Source: Celeribacter halophilus
Lineage (GTDB): Bacteria > Pseudomonadota > Alphaproteobacteria > Rhodobacterales > Rhodobacteraceae
Length of the DNA: 64,000 nucleotides
Direction of reading: 5' to 3'
NCBI RefSeq assembly: GCF_900114135.1
Contig: NZ_FORY01000010.1
Span: forward strand, 15,203 to 79,202
Each line of letters begins with the position of its first letter. Position 1 is the first letter of the stretch. This document shows, in pieces, positions 15,497 to 24,892 of this stretch. The position numbers were made by a program, and so were the translations under genes. The notes under the pieces are model-generated. The model saw only the letters and a program-made list of their open reading frames with translations. It had not been told where the DNA came from and searched no databases.

Positions 15497-16910
15497 GGTT
15501 CTACGCGCACGTGCGCAGGTCGCGGCCAACGACAACCGCCCCTTTGTGCTCACCCGCCACGAGAAAAACACCGACCGTATCTATTGCCTGAACCGCGCCG
15601 CCGAGGCGCAGGGGTTGCATCGCGGTATGGGGGTCTCTGATGCGCGGGCCTATTGTCCCGACCTGCAAAGCCAGCCTGCCGACCCGCGCGCCGATGCACG
15701 GTTTTTGCAGATGCTCGCGCGGTGGAGCAAGCGGTATTGCCCTTGGGTGGGGCTTGATGGTGCGGACGGGGTGATGCTCAATATTGCGGGATCGGCGCAT
15801 CTGTTCGGGGGCGAGGCGGCGATGCTTGATGACATGCGCCACCGTCTTGCCCGCGGGGGGCTGAACGTGCGTATCGCGGCAGCGGACACACGCGGGGCGG
15901 CGTGGGCGCTGACCCGTTACGGGCGCTCCGCCCAAGACGACATTCGCACGCTGCCCGTTGCTGCCCTGCGCCTTGAGGCCAAGACGGATACCGCGTTGCA
16001 GCGTTTGGGCCTGCGCAAGATCTCCGACCTTCTCGACTTGCCACGCGCTACGATTGCGCGTCGTTTCGGTCCTGATGTGCTGTTGCGTCTGGATCAGGCT
16101 ATGGGGGCGCAGGATGAGGTCATCACGCCCTTGGGCGAGGCTCAGCACTACGGGGCCCGCATCACCTTGCCCGAGCCGATCGGACTGGCGGCAGATGTGA
16201 TGGCGGGCACGGAGCGCCTTTTGCGGCGGCTGTGCGACAAGCTCAAAGAGCAGGATATGGGGGCGCGTCGGTTGCAACTCACCCTGCGCCGTGTGGATCA
16301 GGGCGCACAACAGGTCGAGTTGCGTCTGGCCGCGCCCATGCGCGATGCCGCGCGGATTTTGCCATTGTTCGAACGCGGGGTGTCTGCGGTGGATGCGGGG
16401 TTCGGCATTGATCAGCTTCGCCTTGAAGCCACGCAGGTGGAGCCTCTCCTGCCCGTGCAAATTACGACAACCACGGCGGCACGTCCCGATGGTCTGGATG
16501 ACCTGATCACGCGGCTTGGCAATCGCATCGGGCTTGAGAACGTCCAGCGGTTTTTGCCCGCCGACAGCCATATCCCCGAACGCAGTTTCCAGATCGCCCC
16601 CGCCGCCTATAGCACGGCGCAGGGCGCATGGTCGCGCCATCGGCCGCGCCCGTTGAAACTCTTTCCCCCCGAACCGATAGCCGGCACGGGCGCCCGCCCG
16701 CCCGCGCGGTTCCGCTGGCGGCGCATGGCGCTCACAACGGGGCGCAGCACGGGGCCCGAACGCATCGCGCCGGAGTGGTGGTTGCCCGACGAGGCGTGGC
16801 GCTCTGGTGTGCGCGATTACTGGCATGTCGAGACGCGGGAGGGGCGGCGGTTGTGGCTGTTCTACACGCCGCAAAGCCCCGCGTGGTTTGTGCATGGGGA
16901 ATTCGCATGA
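15447..16910 (+). CDS. imuB: ImuB, inactive Y-family polymerase-like mutasome subunit
   Basis: A protein of 487 residues. It has the Y-family fold (SMWFPRLPSDRVLRA at the start, then LGLRKISDLLDLPRATIARR in the thumb), but the first catalytic Asp of the palm is replaced in the WFPRL context, as known for ImuB. It therefore probably acts as an adaptor linking the beta clamp, ImuA and DnaE2 instead of polymerising. The ATG at 15447 gives the usual MRKRVVSMWFPRL beginning and overlaps imuA by 50 bases. Its stop overlaps the dnaE2 start (ATGA). The C-terminus has the expected tail with EWWLPDE and RDYWHVETREG. Very GC-rich, full length. Confidence 0.93.
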   Translation: MRKRVVSMWFPRLPSDRVLRARAQVAANDNRPFVLTRHEKNTDRIYCLNRAAEAQGLHRGMGVSDARAYCPDLQSQPADPRADARFLQMLARWSKRYCPWVGLDGADGVMLNIAGSAHLFGGEAAMLDDMRHRLARGGLNVRIAAADTRGAAWALTRYGRSAQDDIRTLPVAALRLEAKTDTALQRLGLRKISDLLDLPRATIARRFGPDVLLRLDQAMGAQDEVITPLGEAQHYGARITLPEPIGLAADVMAGTERLLRRLCDKLKEQDMGARRLQLTLRRVDQGAQQVELRLAAPMRDAARILPLFERGVSAVDAGFGIDQLRLEATQVEPLLPVQITTTTAARPDGLDDLITRLGNRIGLENVQRFLPADSHIPERSFQIAPAAYSTAQGAWSRHRPRPLKLFPPEPIAGTGARPPARFRWRRMALTTGRSTGPERIAPEWWLPDEAWRSGVRDYWHVETREGRRLWLFYTPQSPAWFVHGEFA

Positions 16911-19900
16911 CCGTCCGAAACCCCTCCCTGGACCCCGGATATGCGGAACTGTGCTGCACATCCAATTTCACCTTCCTGCGCGGCGCGTCGCATCCGGAGG
17001 AGTTGATCTCTCGCGCCGTCGATCTCGGCCTGACTGCCATCGCGATCACCGACCACAACTCGCTGGCGGGGGTGGTGCGGGCCTATTCCGCGCTCAAGGA
17101 ATTGCGCCGCGAACATGGGGACGCCGCCCGTCTCCCCCAGCTCATCATCGGGGCGCGGCTGGTCTTGCGTGATAGCGACACCCACTGGCTGGCCCTGCCG
17201 CATGATCGTGCCGCTTATGCGCGGCTGACGCGGTTGCTCACGCTTGGCAAACGGCGTGCGCCCAAGGGAGCCTGTCACCTCGACCTGCGTGATATTGTGC
17301 AGGGGGGCGCGGGAATGAGCCTTATTGCCCTGCCGCAATCGGACTTGCACGACAGCGCCGAGGAGATTACCACGCTTAGAAAGCACTTCCCGACAGATGT
17401 GTTTATCGGCGCCGCCCCGCGCTATGACGGCAGCGACCAGCAGCATTTCGACGCCGTTGCACGGCTTGCGCATCGCACCGCCGCGCCGATGGTGGCGGTC
17501 GGGGATGTGTTGATGCATCACGGGTCGCGCAGGCAGCTGGCCGATGTTCTGACCTGTATGCGCGAGGGCATCACGATTGACGAGATCGGCACCCGCGCGT
17601 TGTTGAATGCCGAGCGCCGTCTCAAGGGCGCGGCGGATATGGCGCGACTCTTTGCGCGTCATCCCGCCGCCCTGCGCCGCACGGTGGAGATCGCGGCGCG
17701 GTCAAGTTTCTGCCTGTCCGAGTTGAGCTATGACTATCCAGATGAGGTCGCGGAAGGTGAGCCGCCGCAGGAGCGTTTGGCCCGCCTCGCCGCCGAAGGG
17801 CTGAAAACCCGCTATCCCGACGGTGCGCCCCCGTCCGCCATCGCGCAGATGGAGAAGGAGTTGGCGCTGGTCAAATCGCTTGGTTTTCCCGCCTATTTCC
17901 TCACCGTCCATGACATTGTGCAATTCGCCCGCTCCCAAGGCATCCTGTGTCAGGGGCGCGGTTCGGCGGCCAATTCGATCCTGTGCTATCTGCTCGGCAT
18001 CACCGATGTCAGCCCCGAGACCATCACTATGGTTGTCGAGCGGTTCGTCTCCGAGCATCGCGGCGAGCCGCCCGATATTGATGTGGATTTCGAGCATGAA
18101 CGCCGCGAGGAGGTCATTCAGCATATCTATGCCAAATACGGGCGTCACCGCGCGGGGCTATGCGCCACGGTGATCCATTTCCGCTCGCGGGCAGCCATTG
18201 CGGAGGTGGGCAAGGTGATGGGCCTGTCCAAGGATGTCACGGCCAACCTGTCAGGGCAGATTTGGGGATCGGGCAATGGCGGGGCGGACCCTGAGAGGGT
18301 CAAGGAGTTGGGCCTTGATATGAGCGACCCGCGCCTTGCGCTGACCATCAAACTCATCGGGGAGATCATCGGGTTCCCGCGCCACCTCAGCCAGCATGTC
18401 GGTGGATTTGTCATCACCAAGGGGCGGTTGGACGAACTCTGTCCGATTGAAAACTCGACGATGGAGGACCGCACGATCATCGAGTGGGACAAGGACGACA
18501 TCGACGCGCTCGGTATTCTCAAAGTCGATATTCTCAGTCTCGGAATGCTCACTTGCATTCGCAAGAGTTTCGATCTGATCGCGCAGCATGGCGGCCTGAA
18601 CTACAGCATCGCCACCGTCCCGCAAGCCGATGCGCCAACCTTTGATATGCTCTGTGCGGCGGATGCCATTGGCGTGTTTCAGGTTGAAAGCCGCGCGCAG
18701 TTGAATTTCCTGCCGCGTATGAAACCGCGCCGTTTTTACGATCTGGTGATCGAGGTTGCGATTGTCCGTCCCGGTCCGATTCAGGGGGGCATGGTGCATC
18801 CCTATATCAATCGACGGCAGGGCAGGGAGCCTGTCACCTTTCCCTCCGATGCGCTCGAAAAGGTGCTGGGCAAGACCCTCGGCGTGCCGTTGTTTCAAGA
18901 GCAGGCGATGCAGATTGCCGTGGTCGCGGCGGGGTTTTCGCCCTCCGAGGCGGACAAGCTGCGCCGGTCTATGGCGACGTTTCGGCGGATGGGCACTATT
19001 GGTCAGCTGCGTGACAAATTCATCAATGGCATGTTGGAGCGCGGCTACGATCTGGCCTTTGCGGAAAGCTGTTTTTCGCAGATTGAGGGCTTTGGCGAAT
19101 ACGGGTTTCCCGAAAGCCATGCTGCCGCCTTTGCCATGCTCGCCTATGTTTCCGCATGGCTGAAATGCCACCACCCCGCCGCCTTTGCCTGTGCCTTGCT
19201 CAACTCCCAGCCGATGGGATTTTACGCCCCCGCCCAGATTGTCCGCGACGCGCGTGAGCATCACGTCGAGGTGCGCCCGATCTGTGTCAATGCCAGCGCG
19301 TGGGACAATACCTTGGAGAAGCGGGCGGACGGGTCACTGGCGCTCAGGCTCGGGTTTCGACAGATCAAGGGGTTTCGCGAGGAGGATGCCGCATGGATCG
19401 TGGCGGCGCGAGGCAACGGCTATCCCGACCCCGAGGCGCTGTGGCTGCGGGCGAGGGTCGGGCCTGCGACCCTTGAGCGGCTGGCCGAAGCGGATGCGTT
19501 TTCGGGTCTGGGTATGGGGCGGCGCGATGCGCTTTGGGCGGTGAAGGCGATCAGTGGTCCCAAGCCGCTGCCGCTGTTCAATGACCCGATTGAGGGGGAG
19601 GGGATACGCGAACCTGCCGTGACCCTGCCCGTGATGCATCTGGGCGAGGAGGTGGTCGAGGATTATGTTGCCATGCGCCTGTCGCTCAAGGCGCACCCGA
19701 TGGAGTTGCTACGCCCCGAGATGGACGGGCTGACGCCCCATGCGGCGCTCCCCGATGTGCCTCTTGGTCCCGTTGCAGGGCGGGCCATTTCGGTCTGTGG
19801 TCTGGTGATCACGCGGCAACGGCCCGGCACCGCGTCTGGCGTGGTGTTTCTGACGCTGGAGGACGAGACGGGGGTTGCGAATGTGGTGGTCTGGCAGGCG

Positions 19901-20131
19901 GTCTACAAAAAGTTCCGTCGCGCGGTGATGGGCGGGCGGTTGCTGCGCGTCACGGGTGTGGTGCAGCGCGAAGGCATCGTGGTGCATCTCATTGCGCAGC
20001 ACATGGAAGACGTCTCGCACCGCCTCAGCACCCTTGGCCATCCGATGGACAGCGCGATTGGCGTAACCGAGCCACAAGCAGACGACGCCCCACGTCCACG
20101 CCCCCCAACCCCGCGCCATGCATCCGCGTGA
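16907..20131 (+). CDS. dnaE2: Error-prone DNA polymerase III alpha subunit DnaE2
   Basis: A protein of 1074 residues, normal for DnaE2. The PHP domain is at the N-terminus (ELCCTSNFTFLRGASHPEEL, then ITDHNSL), followed by the C-family polymerase core with GRGSAANSILCYLLGIT and the catalytic acids in PPDIDVDFEHERREEVI. A C-terminal helix-hairpin-helix and OB-fold region includes VCGLVITRQRPGTASGVVFL. It carries out mutagenic translesion synthesis after DNA damage together with ImuA and ImuB. The start at 16907 is set by the four-base overlap with imuB; the longer upstream frame is inside imuB. It ends the operon, and no clear terminator is seen. Confidence 0.96.
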   Translation: MTVRNPSLDPGYAELCCTSNFTFLRGASHPEELISRAVDLGLTAIAITDHNSLAGVVRAYSALKELRREHGDAARLPQLIIGARLVLRDSDTHWLALPHDRAAYARLTRLLTLGKRRAPKGACHLDLRDIVQGGAGMSLIALPQSDLHDSAEEITTLRKHFPTDVFIGAAPRYDGSDQQHFDAVARLAHRTAAPMVAVGDVLMHHGSRRQLADVLTCMREGITIDEIGTRALLNAERRLKGAADMARLFARHPAALRRTVEIAARSSFCLSELSYDYPDEVAEGEPPQERLARLAAEGLKTRYPDGAPPSAIAQMEKELALVKSLGFPAYFLTVHDIVQFARSQGILCQGRGSAANSILCYLLGITDVSPETITMVVERFVSEHRGEPPDIDVDFEHERREEVIQHIYAKYGRHRAGLCATVIHFRSRAAIAEVGKVMGLSKDVTANLSGQIWGSGNGGADPERVKELGLDMSDPRLALTIKLIGEIIGFPRHLSQHVGGFVITKGRLDELCPIENSTMEDRTIIEWDKDDIDALGILKVDILSLGMLTCIRKSFDLIAQHGGLNYSIATVPQADAPTFDMLCAADAIGVFQVESRAQLNFLPRMKPRRFYDLVIEVAIVRPGPIQGGMVHPYINRRQGREPVTFPSDALEKVLGKTLGVPLFQEQAMQIAVVAAGFSPSEADKLRRSMATFRRMGTIGQLRDKFINGMLERGYDLAFAESCFSQIEGFGEYGFPESHAAAFAMLAYVSAWLKCHHPAAFACALLNSQPMGFYAPAQIVRDAREHHVEVRPICVNASAWDNTLEKRADGSLALRLGFRQIKGFREEDAAWIVAARGNGYPDPEALWLRARVGPATLERLAEADAFSGLGMGRRDALWAVKAISGPKPLPLFNDPIEGEGIREPAVTLPVMHLGEEVVEDYVAMRLSLKAHPMELLRPEMDGLTPHAALPDVPLGPVAGRAISVCGLVITRQRPGTASGVVFLTLEDETGVANVVVWQAVYKKFRRAVMGGRLLRVTGVVQREGIVVHLIAQHMEDVSHRLSTLGHPMDSAIGVTEPQADDAPRPRPPTPRHASA

Positions 20132-20529
20132 TCAGGCGAAGCAGTTATTTCCAAGTCGGGATTTTCATTAGGATAGTCGCTACGGGCGGATTGCGGACAT
20201 CCTCTGCAGGTGCGCGATCATTGGTTCGTAATGTGAAAAGCCGACATTCACACCACTGCCTGCGCGGTAGCTCTTGCCGCGCCATGCACCAAGGTCAGCA
20301 ATGCGCAGTTAGTGACCTTTGCAAAGTCTCTGGTTCTGCCACCCGGGCGGCGGTCCAATGCTGCACGAGCAATGGAAAGAACTGACCTTCGCCGCGCGTG
20401 CAGCCACCAACCATCATCGAACGGAAGGGGTGCGGGACAAAGGGTATATTCGCTGCGGTTGCGCCAATGGCTGCTTCCAGAAATTCCAACCGTTGGTGAT
20501 TGCCTTTCCAAGATCTTCACCGTTCATCG
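20132..20529. other. Gene-free stretch with a dispersed repeat
   Basis: About 400 bp with several short overlapping frames on both strands but no recognisable protein. It contains repeat copy B (20430-20469), which pairs with copy A at 1911-1950 in inverted orientation. Confidence 0.6.
20430..20469 (-). repeat. Dispersed intergenic repeat, copy B
   Basis: Reverse complement of the 40-bp core of copy A with 35 of 40 identities. Outside the core, GGCTGCTTCCAGAAA continues with similarity to the 25-bp repeats flanking the IS110 element. Confidence 0.6.
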
Positions 20530-21393
20530 TCATCCCAGATGTCGTCTCACAACATCCTGCATCGGGCGTGGTTCTCGACCCAGCACGCGCCCAAGCGTTG
20601 GGTCTACTTTTGCAAATTCTCCTGCCTGCGCGGCGCGGTAGTAACCCAGAATGACGCTTTTGACCGCTTCCGGTGAGTTGGCTCGTTGCAAGTTTTCGAT
20701 CATATCTTCTTCGCTGACGATCTGGCGCTTGATTGTCCGTCCTGTCGCCCCGCTTGCCATCTGCGCGAGGTCAGCAAGATCGAGCCCTACACGGCCGGTG
20801 AGGGGCGGAGTCACGCCCTCGAAGGTCTCTTTTCCAGCCAGCAAAAGCGCATCGACTTGAGCCAAGTCTTCATGGGTCGTCCAAGCCACCTTGCCATCCG
20901 CCGGACCTACCAAATTGCCATTCGAAAATCCCTGCGCATTCATGCTCATGGCGCTGTCCGCATAGAACCCGTGCCGCATGGACGTCCACGCCAGACCTGA
21001 ACCAGCCAACATTGTTTCCGTTGCGGCATGATAGCGCCCAGGCGGGAAATGCGACTGCTCATTGGCCGAAACTTGGCTGGTGTAGAGTAGCCGTTCGACA
21101 CCCAGTTCCTTAGCCACCGAAATCGCCGTTGCGTGCTGTTGAAGCGGGTCACCCCCACTGGCGGCTGCATTTGAGGATACCAGCAGTACTCGGCTGGCAC
21201 TTTCCCACGCGTGGCGCAGGCTGTCAGCGTCTTCGTAGTCCCCACACCTTACGCGTACTCCACGGGCCGAGAGCTCGGCCAGTTTTTCCGGGTTACGTAC
21301 GCTGACTCCGATTTGGTCCGCTGTCACGAGGCGCTGCAGAGCCTCAACCACAAGCCCGCCCAGTTTTCCCGAGGCTCCTGTAACAATGAGCAT
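20530..21393 (-). CDS. NAD(P)-binding NmrA/QorB-like oxidoreductase
   Basis: A protein of 287 residues. The N-terminus MLIVTGASGKLGGLVVEAL is an NAD(P)-binding Rossmann motif, followed by VSVRNPEKLAELSARGVRVR, a pattern shared with QorB and NmrA-type proteins. The C-terminal half has the small-domain pattern LTGRVGLDLADLAQ. Such proteins are quinone reductases or redox sensors. The start at 21393 is chosen because GGAG precedes it by eight bases; the longer frame to 21489 has no similarity at its N-terminus. It is divergent from a LysR regulator 117 bp away that probably controls it. Cytosolic; substrate not shown. Confidence 0.85.
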   Translation of the reverse strand: MLIVTGASGKLGGLVVEALQRLVTADQIGVSVRNPEKLAELSARGVRVRCGDYEDADSLRHAWESASRVLLVSSNAAASGGDPLQQHATAISVAKELGVERLLYTSQVSANEQSHFPPGRYHAATETMLAGSGLAWTSMRHGFYADSAMSMNAQGFSNGNLVGPADGKVAWTTHEDLAQVDALLLAGKETFEGVTPPLTGRVGLDLADLAQMASGATGRTIKRQIVSEEDMIENLQRANSPEAVKSVILGYYRAAQAGEFAKVDPTLGRVLGREPRPMQDVVRRHLG

Positions 21394-21510
21394 TGTTCGA
21401 TCTCCAGTTCTTTGACTCGCGCCAGTTGGCGCAATTCTTATTGATGATCGACAAGATGACTGTTCCGCAGTAATTGCATAAGATATCAAAACTGGAATGG
21501 ACTGTTCTCA

Positions 21511-22419
21511 ATGAAGAACAATGTTTCTGCTGACGATCTTGCCGTTCTTCTGGCAGTTATCCGTGAAGGCGGATTCCGCGCAGCTTCAAAGCGGCTCGGC
21601 GTAGCAGCCTCAAAAGTTAGCACCACGGTCTCACGGATAGAAACGCAACTTGGCACCCCCGTGCTGCGCCGCACAACGCGCAGCCAACACCTGACGGAAG
21701 CGGGCCAACTTTTGGTGGATCGTGTGGGCCCATTGTTATCTGCAGTTGACGCTGCCTGCCATGATGTTGCGACGCTTGGAGGGCAGATACAGGGGAGATT
21801 AACGCTCAACGTGCCGGGGGCGGTCATGCCAGATATATTACCGCCACTGCTCGCCGCATATCGGACGCAGCATCCAAATGTGGAGGTTGAGATCAAGATC
21901 GAGAGCGACCTCGTCGATATTGTTGCGGCAGGCTGTGATGCGGGCATTCGCTACGGCAGCGTGCTGGAGCAAGACATGATCTCGATACCGATCGGGCCGC
22001 GCAGGCAACAAATGGCACTGGCCGCGTCCCCTGCTTATCTTGAGGCGCACGGGAGGCCACACGTTCCAGAAGACCTGACCGCCCATCACGCGATCCGCTA
22101 CCGGCTGGACGCGGGCCCATTGCTTCCATGGATGCTGCAAAGCAAGGAGCAATCCGTAAGTGTAGAGCCCAAAAGCGCGCTCATCCTCAGTGTAGGCGCA
22201 CTTAACACCGGACTTCGATATGCGCAGGAGGGAATGGGAATCGTATATACTTTTCGCCACTGGCTGGACGATGATTTCGAAAGTGGAAAGCTGATGCCTG
22301 TGCTGTACGGTTGGTGGCCACACATTGAGGGGCCACACCTCTACTATCCGAGTCGCTTTGCTCCAAAGCCTCTGCGGGCCTTTATCGAGATATGTCAGTC
22401 TACGCCCGCAGAAGGGTAA
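21511..22419 (+). CDS. LysR-family transcriptional regulator
   Basis: A protein of 302 residues. The winged helix-turn-helix is in LLAVIREGGFRAASKRLGVA and ASKVSTTVSRIETQLG, and the LysR substrate-binding domain runs from about residue 90 (GRLTLNVPGAV onward). It is divergent from the NmrA/QorB-like gene, so it likely regulates that gene and itself. An inverted repeat GTTCT-N6-AGAAC (21504-21519) spans its start codon and may be an operator. Several LysR proteins of this CrgA-like type control quinone or redox stress enzymes; the effector here is unknown. Confidence 0.9.
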   Translation: MKNNVSADDLAVLLAVIREGGFRAASKRLGVAASKVSTTVSRIETQLGTPVLRRTTRSQHLTEAGQLLVDRVGPLLSAVDAACHDVATLGGQIQGRLTLNVPGAVMPDILPPLLAAYRTQHPNVEVEIKIESDLVDIVAAGCDAGIRYGSVLEQDMISIPIGPRRQQMALAASPAYLEAHGRPHVPEDLTAHHAIRYRLDAGPLLPWMLQSKEQSVSVEPKSALILSVGALNTGLRYAQEGMGIVYTFRHWLDDDFESGKLMPVLYGWWPHIEGPHLYYPSRFAPKPLRAFIEICQSTPAEG

Positions 22420-22486
22420 CTATTCTCAGCCAACACGTTGTCCGTTCTCAAAACGGCCGAGAGCCGAAAATCTGTTCAAACGGTGA

Positions 22487-23374
22487 TCATGAATGCGCGA
22501 AGGCTTTTACTGCCCAGTCAATAAACACGCGCACGCGCGGCGACAGGTATCGGTCGCGTGGGAAAAAGATCGAGACCGGGGACGGGGCCGGTGGTGTGTC
22601 GCTGAGGAGTTCGATCAAGCGCCCTGCGGCAAGATCTTCGGCAGCAGAATAGCGCGGTTTTTGGATAATGCCGAGGCCAAGCCGGGCGCAATGTGCCAAT
22701 GTGTCTGCGCCGCTTACAATGATTGGTGTCGGGAGAGAAACCGTGCGCAGGATACCATTTTGAACAAATTCGAGCGGCAAGATAGATCCTGTCGCGGTAG
22801 AGCGAAATCCGATCATCTGGTGGCCTTTGAGCGCGTCAATGTTTTGCGGTGTGCCGAACCGTTCAAGGTAGGTCGGGGCCGCGCAGGTCACCTCTTCAAG
22901 GTCCGTCAATTTGCGACTGGTCATGTTGCTATCGACCGGATCACCCACCCGTATCGTGCAGTCCACACCTTCGCGGACCAGATCAACCAGTCTATCCCCT
23001 TCTCCGATATGGATCTGAATGTTAGGAAAACGCGTCATGAAGCCTGGCAGCGAAGGCAACAGGAAATGCCGCGCTAGGACACCATGGGTTTCGATACGCA
23101 GCGAGCCTTTCGGCGTAGTTCCTGCAAAGGCGTCTTCGGCATCTTCAATCTCGGATAGGATTGACAGGCAGCGTTGATAATATGCTTCACCATCCAGCGT
23201 TGGGCGCACAACCCTTGTAGTACGGTGCAGCAGGCTCACGCCCAATCGGGCCTCAAGTGCTTTGATCGCATCTGTGACCGTTGATCTTGGCAAACCCAGA
23301 TCAGTTGCGACTTTAGAAAAGCTTCGCACTTCTACGATCCGCACGAAGACGTTCATGGCATCAAGGCGGTCCAT
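22487..23374 (-). CDS. LysR-family transcriptional regulator
   Basis: A protein of 295 residues. The N-terminal helix-turn-helix reads FVRIVEVRSFSKVATDLGLP and RSTVTDAIKALEARLG. The effector domain follows, with GSLRIETHGVLARHF at its beginning and FNPRD-like positions replaced by FFPRDRYLSPRVRVFIDW near the end, as in CrgA-type LysR proteins. It is divergent from a short-chain dehydrogenase 115 bp away, its probable target. A dyad ATAG-N6-CTAT (23430-23443) lies between them. Full length, no defects. Confidence 0.9.
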   Translation of the reverse strand: MDRLDAMNVFVRIVEVRSFSKVATDLGLPRSTVTDAIKALEARLGVSLLHRTTRVVRPTLDGEAYYQRCLSILSEIEDAEDAFAGTTPKGSLRIETHGVLARHFLLPSLPGFMTRFPNIQIHIGEGDRLVDLVREGVDCTIRVGDPVDSNMTSRKLTDLEEVTCAAPTYLERFGTPQNIDALKGHQMIGFRSTATGSILPLEFVQNGILRTVSLPTPIIVSGADTLAHCARLGLGIIQKPRYSAAEDLAAGRLIELLSDTPPAPSPVSIFFPRDRYLSPRVRVFIDWAVKAFAHS

Positions 23375-23429
23375 TTATTATCCGATCAAGCAGAATAGTG
23401 ATGTCATATTGTAGTAGATTATCCAAACT

Positions 23430-23443
23430 ATAGAAATGCCTAT
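23430..23443. promoter_or_regulatory. Candidate LysR dyad in a divergent promoter
   Basis: ATAGAAATGCCTAT has matching half-sites ATAG and CTAT separated by six bases, between the LysR gene and the dehydrogenase it faces. Weak by itself; position is the main support. Confidence 0.35.
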
Positions 23444-23489
23444 TGTTCTTAAAGGTTCGGCATGGGGCCGATCAGCGAAAGGACAATAA

Positions 23490-24230
23490 ATGGCCACTAT
23501 CGAAAACAGAACAGCATTGGTGACTGGCGCCTCACGTGGGATTGGCGCGTCAATAGCCGAGAGGCTGTCAGCGGATGGATTCAATGTCATCGTCAACTAT
23601 GCAGGAAGCGAAGCTGCCGCACATCAAATTGTCGAAAAGATCGAAGCAGCAGGCGGTAAAGCCATCGCAGCCCAAGCCGACGTGTCGGATGCCGTCGCTG
23701 TCAAACGGATGTTCGACTTCGCAGAAACAGCCTTTGGCGGGGTCGACATCCTGGTCAACAATGCGGGCATTATGAAATTGGCACCTATTGCAGATAGCGA
23801 TGACGCTCTCTTTGACACTCAAGTCGCAATCAATTTCAAAGGCACGTTCAACCTGTTGCGAGAAGCCGCAAATCGCCTTCGTGACGGCGGGGCAATCGTT
23901 AACTTATCGACGAGCGTCGTCGGATTGAAGCTTGAGACTTACGGCGTCTACGCTGCGACCAAAGCGGCCGTCGAAACAATGACAGGCATTATGGCCAAGG
24001 AACTTCGCGGGCGGTCGATCACTGTAAACACGGTCGCCCCTGGCCCAACAGCAACGCAGCTTTTCCTAAACGGCAAGCCACATGAGGTCGTCGATCGTAT
24101 GTCAAAAATGGCACCGTTGGAACGGCTCGGGACACCGCAGGATATCGCAAATGTTGTGGCGTTTCTCGCAGGACCAGACGCCGCTTGGGTCAATGGCCAG
24201 ACATTGCGTGCAAACGGCGGCATAATTTGA
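23490..24230 (+). CDS. Short-chain dehydrogenase/reductase (classical SDR)
   Basis: A protein of 246 residues. It has the cofactor motif TGASRGIG (residues 11-18), the structural NNAG in VDILVNNAGIM, the catalytic Ser in NLSTS and the YxxxK pair in YGVYAATKAAVE. The downstream NTVAPGPTATQLF and NGQTLRANGGI complete the classical SDR pattern. It probably uses NADPH, given the basic residue in the early glycine motif, and reduces a carbonyl compound that cannot be identified. AAAGGA precedes the ATG by seven bases. It is divergent from a LysR regulator and probably induced by it. Confidence 0.92.
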   Translation: MATIENRTALVTGASRGIGASIAERLSADGFNVIVNYAGSEAAAHQIVEKIEAAGGKAIAAQADVSDAVAVKRMFDFAETAFGGVDILVNNAGIMKLAPIADSDDALFDTQVAINFKGTFNLLREAANRLRDGGAIVNLSTSVVGLKLETYGVYAATKAAVETMTGIMAKELRGRSITVNTVAPGPTATQLFLNGKPHEVVDRMSKMAPLERLGTPQDIANVVAFLAGPDAAWVNGQTLRANGGII

Positions 24231-24892
24231 TCCACCGCATTGGTGGCGTATGCATTTTAACACGCCGCCAAAGCCATGCATAATGTCCGATACTGGATCC
24301 GGTCTTCAGGTGATACTCAGGCATTTCGCAGGGACAATATCGCAAGGCTCAGCAGCGAAAACGGGTAAAGATACTATTTCTTGTCATCCAGTAAGTTGGC
24401 AAAAGTGGCCTTTCGACGCTTGCGCAGCATTGGTCGATTTGGGCTCGGAGCTGCCTTGCGGCGGTGAAGCAGCAGTCTTGCAGCAAAACAGAGCTCGGTC
24501 CTACCCGCCTGATGACATCAGTCAGCCCTTCCAAGACATTCGTGCCGGGCGCAGTATGACGAAGGGCATACACTGGGAGGGCGGGAACCGGGCCTTAGCT
24601 GCGTCTGCGAAGGTTCTGTGCTAGAATTGCAAAATCGGCCATTCAAGCCGCAGCAGACCGAAGCCCCCATGCTGCGCTGCGCGCCAAGGTCGGCTGTGCG
24701 CAGGTGTCCCAAAGGAGCTATTTTACCATATTCTTTTTGCCTGCCAGTGCTTCGCATCAATGGGCTTCGCAGGTGGTGAATTGGCGGCTAAACTGCCTCG
24801 CGACGAGTTCGCCCGAAAGCCGCATTTATGGTATTTCTCGATTCGACCGCTCGCAAAATGCGACTTTTCACTCGGATTGATCGAAAGATACT
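24231..24892. other. Gene-free stretch of about 660 bp
   Basis: No supported gene. A hairpin (24240-24271, TTGGTGGCGT with ACGCCGCCAA) follows the dehydrogenase and may end its transcript. The rest contains only short frames without domains and looks like decayed repetitive DNA (for example CTGCGCTGCGCGCCAAGG near 24670). The promoter of the next LysR gene should lie at the right edge. Confidence 0.55.
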
